A DNA stretch of 64,000 nucleotides from assembly GCA_964445815.1 (NCBI GenBank), contig CAYULW010000008.1, forward strand, positions 67,513 to 131,512. The letters are read 5' to 3'. Each line of letters opens with the position of its first letter. Position 1 is the first letter of the stretch. A model generated the notes under the pieces. It did no database searches. It saw only the letters and a list, made by a program, of their open reading frames with translations, and was not told where the DNA came from. Positions 16,085 to 23,884 of the stretch are shown here, one piece after another. The position numbers and the translations under genes are program-made. The DNA is from CAYULW01 sp964445815. GTDB taxonomy: Bacteria > Bacteroidota > Bacteroidia > Flavobacteriales_E > Vicingaceae.

Positions 16085-16218
16085 TTTCACACAAACCACT
16101 TTTTAATGATTCTAACATGAATTCTTAATATGATTAAAACATGAATACAGTGAATTGTCAATAGAGGGTCTATACAATGATTCTCTAAAATCGATTTTAG
16201 TAAAAAGAACAGTTCGGC

Positions 16219-16245
16219 AGGCTCCATTATTTGGAGCCTTCTTTT
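16219..16245 (+). terminator. Rho-independent terminator
   Basis: The stem AGGCTCCA / TGGAGCCT with a 5-base loop is followed by TCTTTT. It lies 135 bases after the coupling ATPase. A TTG codon that would extend the next gene (16231) sits inside it, so that gene more likely starts at the ATG at 16267. Confidence 0.75.
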
Positions 16246-16266
16246 ACTCAACTAATCAAACAATTC

Positions 16267-16623
16267 ATGACAAATTTTGAGCATATACAACTGAAAGGAC
16301 ACCACAAAGGAGATCATTATTTTGACGGAGAGCTGTCTTATCCGCAGGAAGTAACACTTACCCTTACAGACAAAGAGCTAGGAGAAATGCAGGCATTACT
16401 GATAGAAATGGCAGCCAGTTACAATGGAATATTCTCAGAACAATGGTTCATCAATACAAGAACCAAAGAAGCACTCATATTTGAGTCCGATCTCTCTAAA
16501 GAGGAAGCAGAAGAAATGCGAGAAGAAGGAAGACCTGAAGCAGAAATCAGAGGTTCCAACATCATTCATGTTTACTATGCCAACCCTCCAAAACTACCAA
16601 GCGAAAAAGAACTTAGAAGATAG
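16267..16623 (+). CDS. Small acidic hypothetical protein
   Basis: With the ATG start after the terminator the product is about 118 residues (MTNFEHIQLKGHHKGDHYF...). It has an N-terminal beta region (VTLTLTDKELGEMQALLIEM) and an acidic helical middle, with no signal peptide. Short genes of this kind are frequent near coupling ATPases in Bacteroidota elements, but I recognise no named family. Confidence 0.55.
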   Translation: MTNFEHIQLKGHHKGDHYFDGELSYPQEVTLTLTDKELGEMQALLIEMAASYNGIFSEQWFINTRTKEALIFESDLSKEEAEEMREEGRPEAEIRGSNIIHVYYANPPKLPSEKELRR

Positions 16624-16636
16624 GTAGCTAACAATA

Positions 16637-16663
16637 CTGCCCGGTGTGATAAGCATCGGGCAG
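16637..16663. repeat. Strong hairpin without T-run
   Basis: CTGCCCGGTG and CATCGGGCAG pair over 10 positions with one G-T, separated by 7 bases, just after the preceding stop codon. No T-run follows, so it may be a processing or stability element or an inefficient terminator. Confidence 0.5.
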
Positions 16664-16694
16664 ATGATAAATTCACATTATAATTAATTCGATC

Positions 16695-16838
16695 ATGACA
16701 ATTTTTTCAGAAGCAGACCTTAAGCGATTTACAGAATTGTATCGACAGCAATATTGTAAAACCTTAACAGGAAATGAAGCTAAAAGCTACCTGGTTAACT
16801 TTTTAAAGGTATTAGAGTTAACAAGAGATATTGATTAA
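16695..16838 (+). CDS. 47-residue small protein
   Basis: A short reading frame, MTIFSEADLKRFTELYRQQY..., ends at TAA 16838. It resembles tiny genes in Bacteroidota mobile elements with the pattern 'F-x-x-l-Y-x-x-x-y-g-x-x-L-T-x-x-E-A-x-x-x-x-x-x-L-l-x-l-x-x-l'. It is amphipathic helical and its function is unknown. The preceding 32 bases are AT-rich and leaderless-looking. Confidence 0.5.
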   Translation: MTIFSEADLKRFTELYRQQYCKTLTGNEAKSYLVNFLKVLELTRDID

Positions 16839-16894
16839 AGCTTTAAATGGCTAGTATTCCAGGTTATAATCCCATTGACATTTAACAATCCATT

Positions 16895-18496
16895 ATTAAA
16901 CATTTCATATATACTCGAAAATCAACCAACCGGAGAGACAAGCAAGTTCAATCTCTTGATGATCAGATGACAAGAATGCGAGAGCTTGTTGCAGTTAGGA
17001 ACTTAGAGGTAGTAGAAATATTCTCTGATGCCCAAAGTGCAAAAGAACCTAATCGAAAGGGATTTAATGAAATGGTGAGAAGAATAGAAAATGGAGAAGC
17101 AGATGGGATAGTAGTTTGGGATTTAAAGCGATTAGCAAGAAATCCAATTGATAATGGAACGATAAAGTGGCTATTACAACAAGGGAAAATAAAAAAGATT
17201 ATTACTCCATTTAAAGATTACAAAACAGAAGATAATGTATTAATGATCGGAGTAGAATTTGATCTAGCTACTCAGGAAATCATCGACTTGGCAAAAAATG
17301 TAACCCGAGGAATGGAAAAGAAGATCAGAGAAGGGTGGTTTCCAGGGAAAGCAAAAGTTGGATATATAAATGATTCGGGGAGTGTAAAAGGAGAGCGTAA
17401 AATTTATGCAGACCCTGTATATTTTAAAAGAATAAAGTATTTGTGGGACAGACTTATTTGTGAGGAAATAACTAACATTAATGAATTCTATAAAGAAATG
17501 ATTGCTAAATGCCCAATTCATACTAAAAAGGGGAAAGTTATATCTAGGAGTACATTCTACTCTATATTTCGAGATATATTTTATACAGGAAACTTTATAT
17601 GGAAAGGAGAACTTTATGAAGGTAATCATCCTGAAATGATTAGCATTAGTGACTATCAAGAAGTTCAAAAAAAGATAAGTCGCAATCTATGGACGAGACA
17701 GAAAAAACTAGATTTCGCTTACAAAGGCTTAATAAAATGTGGGAATTGTGGATTTTCAGTATCAGGAACAGAAAAGGCAGATGTCTTAAGAACAACAGGA
17801 GAGGAAAAGGTTTATCGATATTACTGCTGCACCAGAAAGAGTAAAGTAAAGAAATGTAAGGAGAAGCCAATAAGTGAGAAGAGTCTTGAATTGGAACTGA
17901 TAAAGATGATTCGTTCCGTTACACCATCTAAGGGACTTATTGAACTAGGACTTGAAATATTGGATCGTGGAGGAAACATATTCCGTTTTCAAGGTTCAGA
18001 TCAAATAACGAATGAGAAAAAAGAGATACTCAATAATAGACTACGAAACATACGAATGAACTTATCAGAAGAAACTGATAAAGAGACTCGCAATTTAATG
18101 AAAGAAAGTGTTCTGGAGCTGAAAGAGAAACTTAAGGCGATAGAGAATGAAGCTTTTAATCAAAAACAAGAAGAATTGAAGAATAAAAATGAAGTAAAGG
18201 ATGCTTTATCTCTTGCTAGAAATATGGAATACAAAATCAAAAATGGAAATAATTTTGAAAAAAAGGAGATTGTACACTTTCTAGGAGTCGAATGGATTCT
18301 AAAAGGCAGAAAATTAAGCTGTAAGCGAAAATACCAACCCTATTCATTGCAAACTCTCAAGAATTTAGAGGAAGGTATATTCACGAGGTCAGAAGTGACC
18401 AAATGCTTATCTGATGCCAATATCTGGCAAAATCAGTGGAAATTTATTTTATGGCTCCACCTAAAAACTCTTATCAGAAGAAAATTTAATCGTTGA
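16895..18496 (+). CDS. Large serine recombinase; catalytic Ser upstream of first ATG
   Basis: The family N-terminus (FIYTRKSTNRRDKQVQSL, then DDQ) is encoded in frame at 16904-16966, including the catalytic Ser codon at 16922-16924. This is upstream of the first ATG (16967), and the frame is open back to a stop at 16883. The best fit to relatives (M-K-h-h-I-Y-T-R-x-S-T) starts at an ATT codon at 16895. Downstream come the resolvase core (DGIVVWDLKRLARNPIDNG, IGVEFDLATQEIIDLAKNVT), a recombinase domain (GYINDSG...) and a Cys4 zinc ribbon (KCGNCGFSV ... YYCCTRKSKVKKC). A coiled coil follows. Either an ATT start is used or an ATG-to-ATT change has crippled the gene. It converges with the HEPN-like gene 8 bases away. 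Confidence 0.85.
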   Translation: MKHFIYTRKSTNRRDKQVQSLDDQMTRMRELVAVRNLEVVEIFSDAQSAKEPNRKGFNEMVRRIENGEADGIVVWDLKRLARNPIDNGTIKWLLQQGKIKKIITPFKDYKTEDNVLMIGVEFDLATQEIIDLAKNVTRGMEKKIREGWFPGKAKVGYINDSGSVKGERKIYADPVYFKRIKYLWDRLICEEITNINEFYKEMIAKCPIHTKKGKVISRSTFYSIFRDIFYTGNFIWKGELYEGNHPEMISISDYQEVQKKISRNLWTRQKKLDFAYKGLIKCGNCGFSVSGTEKADVLRTTGEEKVYRYYCCTRKSKVKKCKEKPISEKSLELELIKMIRSVTPSKGLIELGLEILDRGGNIFRFQGSDQITNEKKEILNNRLRNIRMNLSEETDKETRNLMKESVLELKEKLKAIENEAFNQKQEELKNKNEVKDALSLARNMEYKIKNGNNFEKKEIVHFLGVEWILKGRKLSCKRKYQPYSLQTLKNLEEGIFTRSEVTKCLSDANIWQNQWKFILWLHLKTLIRRKFNR

Positions 18497-18504
18497 TATT
18501 TTGT

Positions 18505-19137
18505 TTAGACTACTTTATGAATCTCTTTTGCTTCTTCGGTTAACTTGGTAATTACTTTGGTCGAAAGCTTTTGCATGATTGCATGGTAGTTAATGAGCTC
18601 ATGTACTATGAAAATAAGCCCATCATAGTTTGCTTCAGAGGTATAAAATAAAAGGTCATCAAGGTCTTTAGTTTTATGTGCAGAAGCATTGTTTCTAATC
18701 TCCCTTAATTGTTTGTTATTGTCTTTTTTAAGTGAGGCGTATTTTTTGTTAATTGCTTTTATTTCAGGGATAAAATCTTCAAGAACGCTGTCTTTCCACT
18801 CAGCTCTGATGATCTCTCCAATCAGCATATTCATATCTTCCAGAAACTCAATAATAGTCATAGACATTAGCCGTCCAAAAAGGTTTCTATCCCTGATAGA
18901 ATTATCGAGATGCATGTATTTGGCTAAAGTGGCAATATCTTTTCTAACAATGTCAGAGAAAATAAACAGCTTAAAGGTTTTATCAAATCGATGGTCTTTT
19001 CTCTCATGATGAGCAGCTCTAATATCAAGTAGGAGCTGTATTGTTTCATCGGTAGTAGTATTGGCTAGATCAACTGTATTAGAGAATCGATGTGATCTCC
19101 AAGTGCCAAATAACCGTTTGAAAATTTTAATGAACAA
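18505..19137 (-). CDS. HEPN-like helical protein, possible RNase toxin
   Basis: The 210-residue all-helical protein has no signal peptide. Residues 148-154 read R-N-N-A-S-A-H, fitting the HEPN active-site pattern R-(N/H)-x4-H between two long helices. It starts 6 bases after the stop of an XRE-type regulator, so both form one operon. This resembles toxin-antitoxin or abortive-infection modules where the DNA-binding partner restrains the RNase. The HEPN call rests on one short motif plus helical content, so it is tentative. Confidence 0.5.
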   Translation of the reverse strand: MFIKIFKRLFGTWRSHRFSNTVDLANTTTDETIQLLLDIRAAHHERKDHRFDKTFKLFIFSDIVRKDIATLAKYMHLDNSIRDRNLFGRLMSMTIIEFLEDMNMLIGEIIRAEWKDSVLEDFIPEIKAINKKYASLKKDNNKQLREIRNNASAHKTKDLDDLLFYTSEANYDGLIFIVHELINYHAIMQKLSTKVITKLTEEAKEIHKVV

Positions 19138-19143
19138 AACAGC

Positions 19144-19467
19144 TTAACTCTTTTTCTGTAAAGCAATATCAATCATTGCTTCTATGGTTTGCCTTTCCTT
19201 ATCAGAAAGTTGATTAAGCTTCCTTAATTTTTTCTCAAAAGAATTGTCCTCTTCGTCCTCTTTATGAAAGAACTCTCTGGTATCTACTCCAAGAGCTTTA
19301 GCCACCCGAAGCAAAATTCCAATACCCGGTTGCTGTTTGCCATTTTCTAAAAGAGAATACTGACTGTTAGAAAGCCCTGCTTTTTTGGCTACTTCAGATT
19401 GAAGAATCCCTTTTCGCTTACGAATAGAACGAATATTTTCTAAAACCCACTGATAGCTTTCTTCCAT
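19144..19467 (-). CDS. XRE-family helix-turn-helix regulator
   Basis: The 107-residue product has a classical HTH_3 domain over residues 9-66 (IRSIRKRKGILQSEVAKKAG, LSNSQYSLLENGKQQPGI, LLRVAKALGV). A charged helical tail follows that ends in a KERQTIEAMIDIAL helix. It leads the operon with the HEPN-like gene and is divergent from the AAA+ gene. The 181-base gap between them holds four copies of an 11-base word that are good candidate operators for this protein. Confidence 0.92.
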   Translation of the reverse strand: MEESYQWVLENIRSIRKRKGILQSEVAKKAGLSNSQYSLLENGKQQPGIGILLRVAKALGVDTREFFHKEDEEDNSFEKKLRKLNQLSDKERQTIEAMIDIALQKKS

Positions 19468-19547
19468 AATTACGGTTTATGTCACATAAGCAGAATAAAC
19501 TGCATTATAAAGTTAAAAGACAACACTACGAAAGTATGAAATTATAT

Positions 19548-19635
19548 TATTCAGTAAAAATAGTTTTCATATACAGTAAATTAAGATTGTATTATTCAGT
19601 AAATTTGAAGAAATATAATTTACCTATACAGTAAA
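19548..19635. promoter_or_regulatory. Four direct repeats of TAT(T/A)CAGTAAA in the divergent promoter region
   Basis: Copies start at 19548, 19570, 19593 and 19625 (spacings 22, 23 and 32, about two to three helical turns). They alternate TATTCAGTAAA and TATACAGTAAA. They lie between the divergent XRE and AAA+ genes, the last one 13 bases before the AAA+ start codon. They may be operators for the XRE protein or iteron-like sites for the AAA+ protein. Confidence 0.7.
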
Positions 19636-19648
19636 TATATTAAAACTC

Positions 19649-21184
19649 ATGGGAGAACTATCAGTAATCAATGAAGAAACCTTGTACTATGAGAACGAGC
19701 TATTAGAACTAGCGGTTCTTGGAGGTATCAAATTAGAAGGCTTAGACAGAATGAGAGCTACGCTAAAAATTTCATTAAAAGAAAGCAGCGTACCTCCGAT
19801 TCGTCATAGCCTTGATTTATACAATGACACCCAAGTAGAAAAACTAAGCAGAAAGACTGCCACTAGATTAGAAATTGGGTTAAGTGTGATTGAAGCCAGC
19901 ATTGCAGAGCTGACTGAAAATCTGGAAGAATACCGATTGAAACACTCTCAGGAAAATCAGGCCCAACAATATGAAAGCCTACCCTTGACCGATGAAGAGA
20001 AAAAAGAAGCAGAAAAGCTTCTTAAAGCTCCAAAACTCTTAGATAGAACCAATCAGTTAATTGGAAAAAGCGGAGTTGTCGGAGAAGAAATTAACCGTCT
20101 TATCATGTATCTTATTTTCACTTCAAGGAAAAGAGAACAGCCTTTGCACATTGTAAGCCTTGGAAGCTCCGGAACAGGAAAGACACACTTGCAGGAAAAG
20201 ATTGGAGAGTTAATCCCAGAAGAAGATCGGGTTGAGATTACTTCACTATCCGAAAATGCATTTTATTATTTCGGTCAAAGAGAGCTGAAACATAAACTGA
20301 TTCTTATTGAAGATTTAGATGGTGTAGATGGCGCTCTTTATCCGCTTCGAGAATTACAAAGTAAAAAAAGAATCTCAAAGACGATTGCTCAAAAGAACTC
20401 ACAAGGAGAAACAAAGCCATTACACTTAGTTGTAGAAGGACCTGTTTCTGTTGCAGGATGCACAACTAAAGAAAGAATCTATGAGGATAATGCCAACCGT
20501 AGTTTTCTGATTTATCTGGATGAAAGCGAAGATCAGGATAACAGAATCATGGATTATCAGAGAAGGGCTTCTGCCGGAAAACTAAGCCGTAATGATGAAA
20601 AAGAAGCTGTTCGATTACTTCGCAATTGTCAAAAGATATTGCAGCCAGTTCATGTGATTAACCCTTATGCTGAATACCTACATATTCCAAAGGAAGTATT
20701 TAAACCAAGAAGGACGAATAATCATTACCTCCAATTCGTTGAGGCCATCACTTTTTACTATCAGCATCAAAGAGAACAGAAGGTAAATACGAGTACAGGA
20801 GAAATTTACATTGAAACAACAGAAGAAGATATCAGACAGGCAAATTACCTTCTGAAAGATATACTGCTTCGAAAATCAGATGAACTCTCAGGAGCTTGCA
20901 GAAGCTATTTTGAGCGACTAAAGAAGTGGCTAAAAGATAAGGGTAAGGCATTCTTTACCAATAGGGAAGCAAGAGCTGTGCTTAGAATAAGTATCAGCAA
21001 GCAAAAGCGATATATGTGCGAATTACAATCTCAGGGCTTAGTGAGTAAATATGATTCGAAAGATGCTAATCAAAAAAGTGGTTTTCACTATAAAGTAACA
21101 GACCATAAAGAATATGAAGGGCTTCAAAAAAGGATAGAAACCGCACTAGACAAAGCACTAGAAAAGGCAATTAAAGCAGTTTAG
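19649..21184 (+). CDS. AAA+ ATPase, replication/helicase-type protein of mobile elements
   Basis: In the 511-residue product, residues about 165-330 form a P-loop ATPase: Walker A GSSGTGKTHLQEKIG (about 172-186), Walker B KLILIEDLDGVDGALYPLREL, a sensor region (VAGCTTKERIYEDNANRSFLIYLDES) with a likely arginine finger. The C-terminal part has a winged-helix-like segment (FFTNREARAVLRISISKQKRYMCELQSQG). The layout resembles the helicase half of primase-helicase proteins in Bacteroidota integrative elements, here without a CHC2 zinc finger. Its 5' region has four iteron-like repeats. A role in element replication or recombination is likely. Confidence 0.7.
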   Translation: MGELSVINEETLYYENELLELAVLGGIKLEGLDRMRATLKISLKESSVPPIRHSLDLYNDTQVEKLSRKTATRLEIGLSVIEASIAELTENLEEYRLKHSQENQAQQYESLPLTDEEKKEAEKLLKAPKLLDRTNQLIGKSGVVGEEINRLIMYLIFTSRKREQPLHIVSLGSSGTGKTHLQEKIGELIPEEDRVEITSLSENAFYYFGQRELKHKLILIEDLDGVDGALYPLRELQSKKRISKTIAQKNSQGETKPLHLVVEGPVSVAGCTTKERIYEDNANRSFLIYLDESEDQDNRIMDYQRRASAGKLSRNDEKEAVRLLRNCQKILQPVHVINPYAEYLHIPKEVFKPRRTNNHYLQFVEAITFYYQHQREQKVNTSTGEIYIETTEEDIRQANYLLKDILLRKSDELSGACRSYFERLKKWLKDKGKAFFTNREARAVLRISISKQKRYMCELQSQGLVSKYDSKDANQKSGFHYKVTDHKEYEGLQKRIETALDKALEKAIKAV

Positions 21185-21270
21185 TAGTTTGAAGCGGTTC
21201 GTTTTTAAAAACGAACTACTATAAAAGCTAAATATCAAAAAGATAGCTAAGTAGTTCGAGTAGTTTACTA
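21183..21270. repeat. Palindrome and repeated AGTAGTT words upstream of the recombinase pair
   Basis: A perfect palindrome (core TTCGTTTTTAAAAACGAA, 21198-21215, extended by one G/C pair) is flanked by TAGTAGTT on the left and AACTACTA on the right. About 35 bases on, AGTAGTTCGAGTAGTTTACT repeats the same words. It fills the gap between the AAA+ gene and the first tyrosine recombinase and could be a recombinase or regulator binding site. Confidence 0.55.
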
Positions 21271-21283
21271 AAATGGATAAGTG

Positions 21284-22225
21284 ATGAAAAAAAGAGTTTT
21301 AACAAGCAGCAATTTTGAATACCTCATTAAAGCATTTGGAGAGTGGTTAGATGTTTTAGGGTTTAGTGAATCTGCTGTTTATGGACTTCCTAGTTTTACT
21401 AAAGAGTTCCTCTATTTTTTGGAAACAGAAGAAGATTGTAATCACATCAGCCAGCTAAAATTAGCACACTATAAATCCTTTTACAGCTACATTAATACCA
21501 GAAGAAATATCAGAAGAGGTGGCGGATTAAGTAATTCTCATATCAACAAACACATCTATGCTATAGAAAAGTTTGTTGAGTTTTTAAATCACATGAGAAC
21601 ACACCATGTCCCACCATTTAATCTTCGATACTTAGAGCATCAAAGAGATGTTATCTTTTTAACTCAGGATGAGATAAGAGAAGTATTCAAAGCTTCCTAT
21701 CAGGTAACAAACAATCCTCATCAGGAAGTTTTAAATGCAAGAGACAGAGCCATGCTAGGTATTTATTATGGTTGTGGTTTAAGAAGAAATGAAGGCGTTC
21801 ATGTAACCATTGATGACATTAATTTTGATACAAGAATTGTCCATGTCAAAAAAGGGAAGAACAATAAAGAGCGTTTTGTTCCCTTCAGTAATACTGTTGC
21901 AGATTATCTAAAGCAATGGATCTTTGAACACAGGCGAACCTTGCTTCTTAACCCTAAAGAAGGAGCTTTATTTATTGGCGTGTTTGGTAAACCAATGACC
22001 GCAGGAACACTGTATAACAGGTTTAAAAAATTAGTTCAGCTTACCGGAAATATTGACCTGATTGAAAAAGAGCCGGGACTTCATTCATTAAGACATTCCA
22101 TAGCAACACATCTTTTACAAAACGGTATGGACTTACAAAAGATTCAACGATTCCTCGGTCATGCCACTTTAGAATCAACTCAGATATATACTCATCTAAT
22201 TGAAGAAAATGAAGCAGTCGTTTAA
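21284..22225 (+). CDS. Tyrosine recombinase (XerC/D-like integrase), catalytically complete
   Basis: The start is taken at ATG 21284, with a GTG directly before it. The roughly 313-residue product has an N-terminal SAM-like core-binding domain and a C-terminal catalytic domain. Catalytic residues are all visible: Arg in YGCGLRRNE, Lys in HVKKGKNNKER, HSLRHSIATHLL (H-x-x-R), FLGH and the nucleophile Tyr in STQIYTHL. It overlaps the second recombinase gene by 17 bases, so they are probably translated together. It is the likely integrase of the element. Confidence 0.93.
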   Translation: MKKRVLTSSNFEYLIKAFGEWLDVLGFSESAVYGLPSFTKEFLYFLETEEDCNHISQLKLAHYKSFYSYINTRRNIRRGGGLSNSHINKHIYAIEKFVEFLNHMRTHHVPPFNLRYLEHQRDVIFLTQDEIREVFKASYQVTNNPHQEVLNARDRAMLGIYYGCGLRRNEGVHVTIDDINFDTRIVHVKKGKNNKERFVPFSNTVADYLKQWIFEHRRTLLLNPKEGALFIGVFGKPMTAGTLYNRFKKLVQLTGNIDLIEKEPGLHSLRHSIATHLLQNGMDLQKIQRFLGHATLESTQIYTHLIEENEAVV

Positions 22226-23147
22226 ACAATACTTAGAAAGCCAGGGGAAAAGTAAGTCAACAGTAACACATTATTCAGGCTATGCTTTTGAGTTTCTGGC
22301 ATGGCTGGATAAAGACGGAACCGAAGTTGAAGATGTGACTGCAAAAGAGGTGATGGGATTTCTGGCCTACTTAAGAAACAAAGGGCAGCAGAACAAAACA
22401 AGAAACATCCGTTTAAATGTCTTAAAGCACTTTTTCAACTATCAGCTAGAAAACGGATTGAGACACGACAATCCAATTCAGCATATTAAAATCAGAGGCA
22501 AGAAGAAAAAGAAGCTCTATCCTATACTAAGCAAGCAAGACCTTGAAAGACTGTACAACGGATATGAAATTCCTGACAAAAACAGTAAGCTTAATAACCG
22601 ACTTTGGTATCAAAGAAGCAGGATCTGTAAAGCAAGAAATAAAGCCATTATTAGCTTAATGATTAATCAGGGGTTAACTACTGCAGAGATTGATAAAATG
22701 ATGCTGGAAGACCTTAAACTTAAAGAGGGTAAGATATATGTAACGGGAGGAAGAAAAAGTAATGATCGGACACTAGAGCTTAAATCACATCAGATCATGG
22801 AACTGATGGAGTATTCCTTCACAACCCGAAAACAACTCTTAGAGTTCTGTAAGGAAGAAGTAAGCAATCTGTTTTTAAGTACACCACCAATAGGAAAAGA
22901 TTACAATACCCGAACAGATAGCAAACAAATCTGGAAACGACTAACACAAGAGCTCATAGAGCAGCATCCCAATTTCATCAACTTTAAACAGGTTAGAGCA
23001 TCAGTGATTACTCATTGGTTAAAGCAATATAACCTTCGTGAAGTGCAATACATGGCCGGACATCGATATGTGAGTTCTACAGAAGATTATCAGATGAATC
23101 AAATGGATGACTTAAAGAAAGATATTGATTCCTTTCATCCTATTTAG
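22209..23147 (+). CDS. Second tyrosine recombinase, degenerate active site
   Basis: The start is ATG 22209 within the end of the first recombinase gene. The roughly 312-residue product keeps the family fold: an N-terminal SAM-like domain, then RNKAIISLMINQGLTTAEID and a C-terminal FKQVRASVITHWLKQY ... MAGHRYVSSTEDYQ. The first catalytic Arg (normally G-L-R-x-x-E) is Thr, and the HxxR box reads KQVR. The second Arg, GH and Tyr remain. It probably serves as a structural or DNA-binding partner of the first recombinase. The pair marks one end of the element. Confidence 0.85.
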   Translation: MKQSFKQYLESQGKSKSTVTHYSGYAFEFLAWLDKDGTEVEDVTAKEVMGFLAYLRNKGQQNKTRNIRLNVLKHFFNYQLENGLRHDNPIQHIKIRGKKKKKLYPILSKQDLERLYNGYEIPDKNSKLNNRLWYQRSRICKARNKAIISLMINQGLTTAEIDKMMLEDLKLKEGKIYVTGGRKSNDRTLELKSHQIMELMEYSFTTRKQLLEFCKEEVSNLFLSTPPIGKDYNTRTDSKQIWKRLTQELIEQHPNFINFKQVRASVITHWLKQYNLREVQYMAGHRYVSSTEDYQMNQMDDLKKDIDSFHPI

Positions 23148-23373
23148 TCTCAAGAAAATTAAAAATAGTTTCTTTTTAATATAACATTTAACAGTTTTTC
23201 ACATTATATATAAAAACAGCAATGTATCTGTTTAAAATATTGCATTAAACAAATACGTTATATAATGGCATCAAAGATGATATGCCTTTAAAAGGGGCAA
23301 GTAGAGAACGAAAAAAAACAAATTTATTGCGTGAAACTAAATTTTTTTGAAATAAATATATAGGAGGGAATAT

Positions 23374-23553
23374 ATGGAAATAATTATACTGTCTGCGTTT
23401 CTTTTAGTTTTAATACTTACGATTATGATAGCGGCTTTGCCTGATGATAGATCAAGAAGAGTGCATTTGTTTATCAGGATGATATTAAACTTCTTACCAA
23501 CAAACAAGATTATCTCACTTTTAAAAAAAGAAAATAAGAAAGAAGTTAAGTGA
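23374..23553 (+). CDS. 59-residue single-pass membrane protein with strong ribosome site
   Basis: The frame begins MEIIILSAFLLVLILTIMIA, one membrane helix, then has a basic tail ending KKENKKEVK. A strong Shine-Dalgarno AGGAGG lies 8 bases before the ATG, unusual among genes in this window. The 226 bases before it are very AT-rich with no other gene. It could be a small toxin-like or accessory membrane protein of the island. Confidence 0.55.
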   Translation: MEIIILSAFLLVLILTIMIAALPDDRSRRVHLFIRMILNFLPTNKIISLLKKENKKEVK

Positions 23554-23636
23554 GCTGACTAGTTTAACTGTGGATATAATATTGAAATATAGCTATATGA
23601 TCTATAGAATATATCAAAATAGCATATTTATAGCTC

Positions 23637-23661
23637 TTTATATGCGATTATCGCATATAAA
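23637..23661. repeat. Perfect 11-base inverted repeat in the 331-base gap before the large nuclease-like gene
   Basis: TTTATATGCGA - TTA - TCGCATATAAA is a perfect inverted repeat. It lies 7 bases beyond the stop of the tiny minus-strand gene at 23669-23764, so it may end that transcript or act as an operator. Apart from this repeat and the tiny gene I see nothing else in 23554-23884. Confidence 0.6.
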
Positions 23662-23668
23662 TTTAGAA

Positions 23669-23764
23669 TTAGTGTTTTTTTAAAAAGAGAGTTAATAAAA
23701 GACCCAAAACAAAAGCAATAAACTCAGAGATTAGATTAACTGCTATATCGTTTAAGAATTCCAT
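23669..23764 (-). CDS. 31-residue hydrophobic peptide, toxin-like
   Basis: The minus-strand frame MEFLNDIAVNLISEFIAFVL plus GLLLTLFLKKH forms one membrane helix with a basic end. This is the shape of type I toxin peptides or small membrane regulators. It lies divergent from the 1262-residue gene and next to a perfect inverted repeat. No strong ribosome site is visible, so coding is uncertain. Confidence 0.35.
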   Translation of the reverse strand: MEFLNDIAVNLISEFIAFVLGLLLTLFLKKH

Positions 23765-23884
23765 TAATAGTTGAAATCGAAGATGTTCAAAAATAATGAT
23801 ATACTGTTAATATCAATACTTATGATCTGAAGTTCGACTTTATGTGTATTTGTAACTTTATGATTATCAACAACTGAAGCAATT

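Noticed and set aside
16231..16266. TTG start for the protein at 16267
   Set aside because: The TTG is part of the terminator stem at 16219-16245.
1..23200. Self-transmissible conjugative element
   Set aside because: Relaxase, accessory protein and coupling ATPase are present but no TraB-TraN/VirB channel genes, so mobilizable is the better call.
16860..23400. Exact attachment sites of the element
   Set aside because: Short AT-rich similarities exist but no convincing direct repeat pair or tRNA target is visible within the window.
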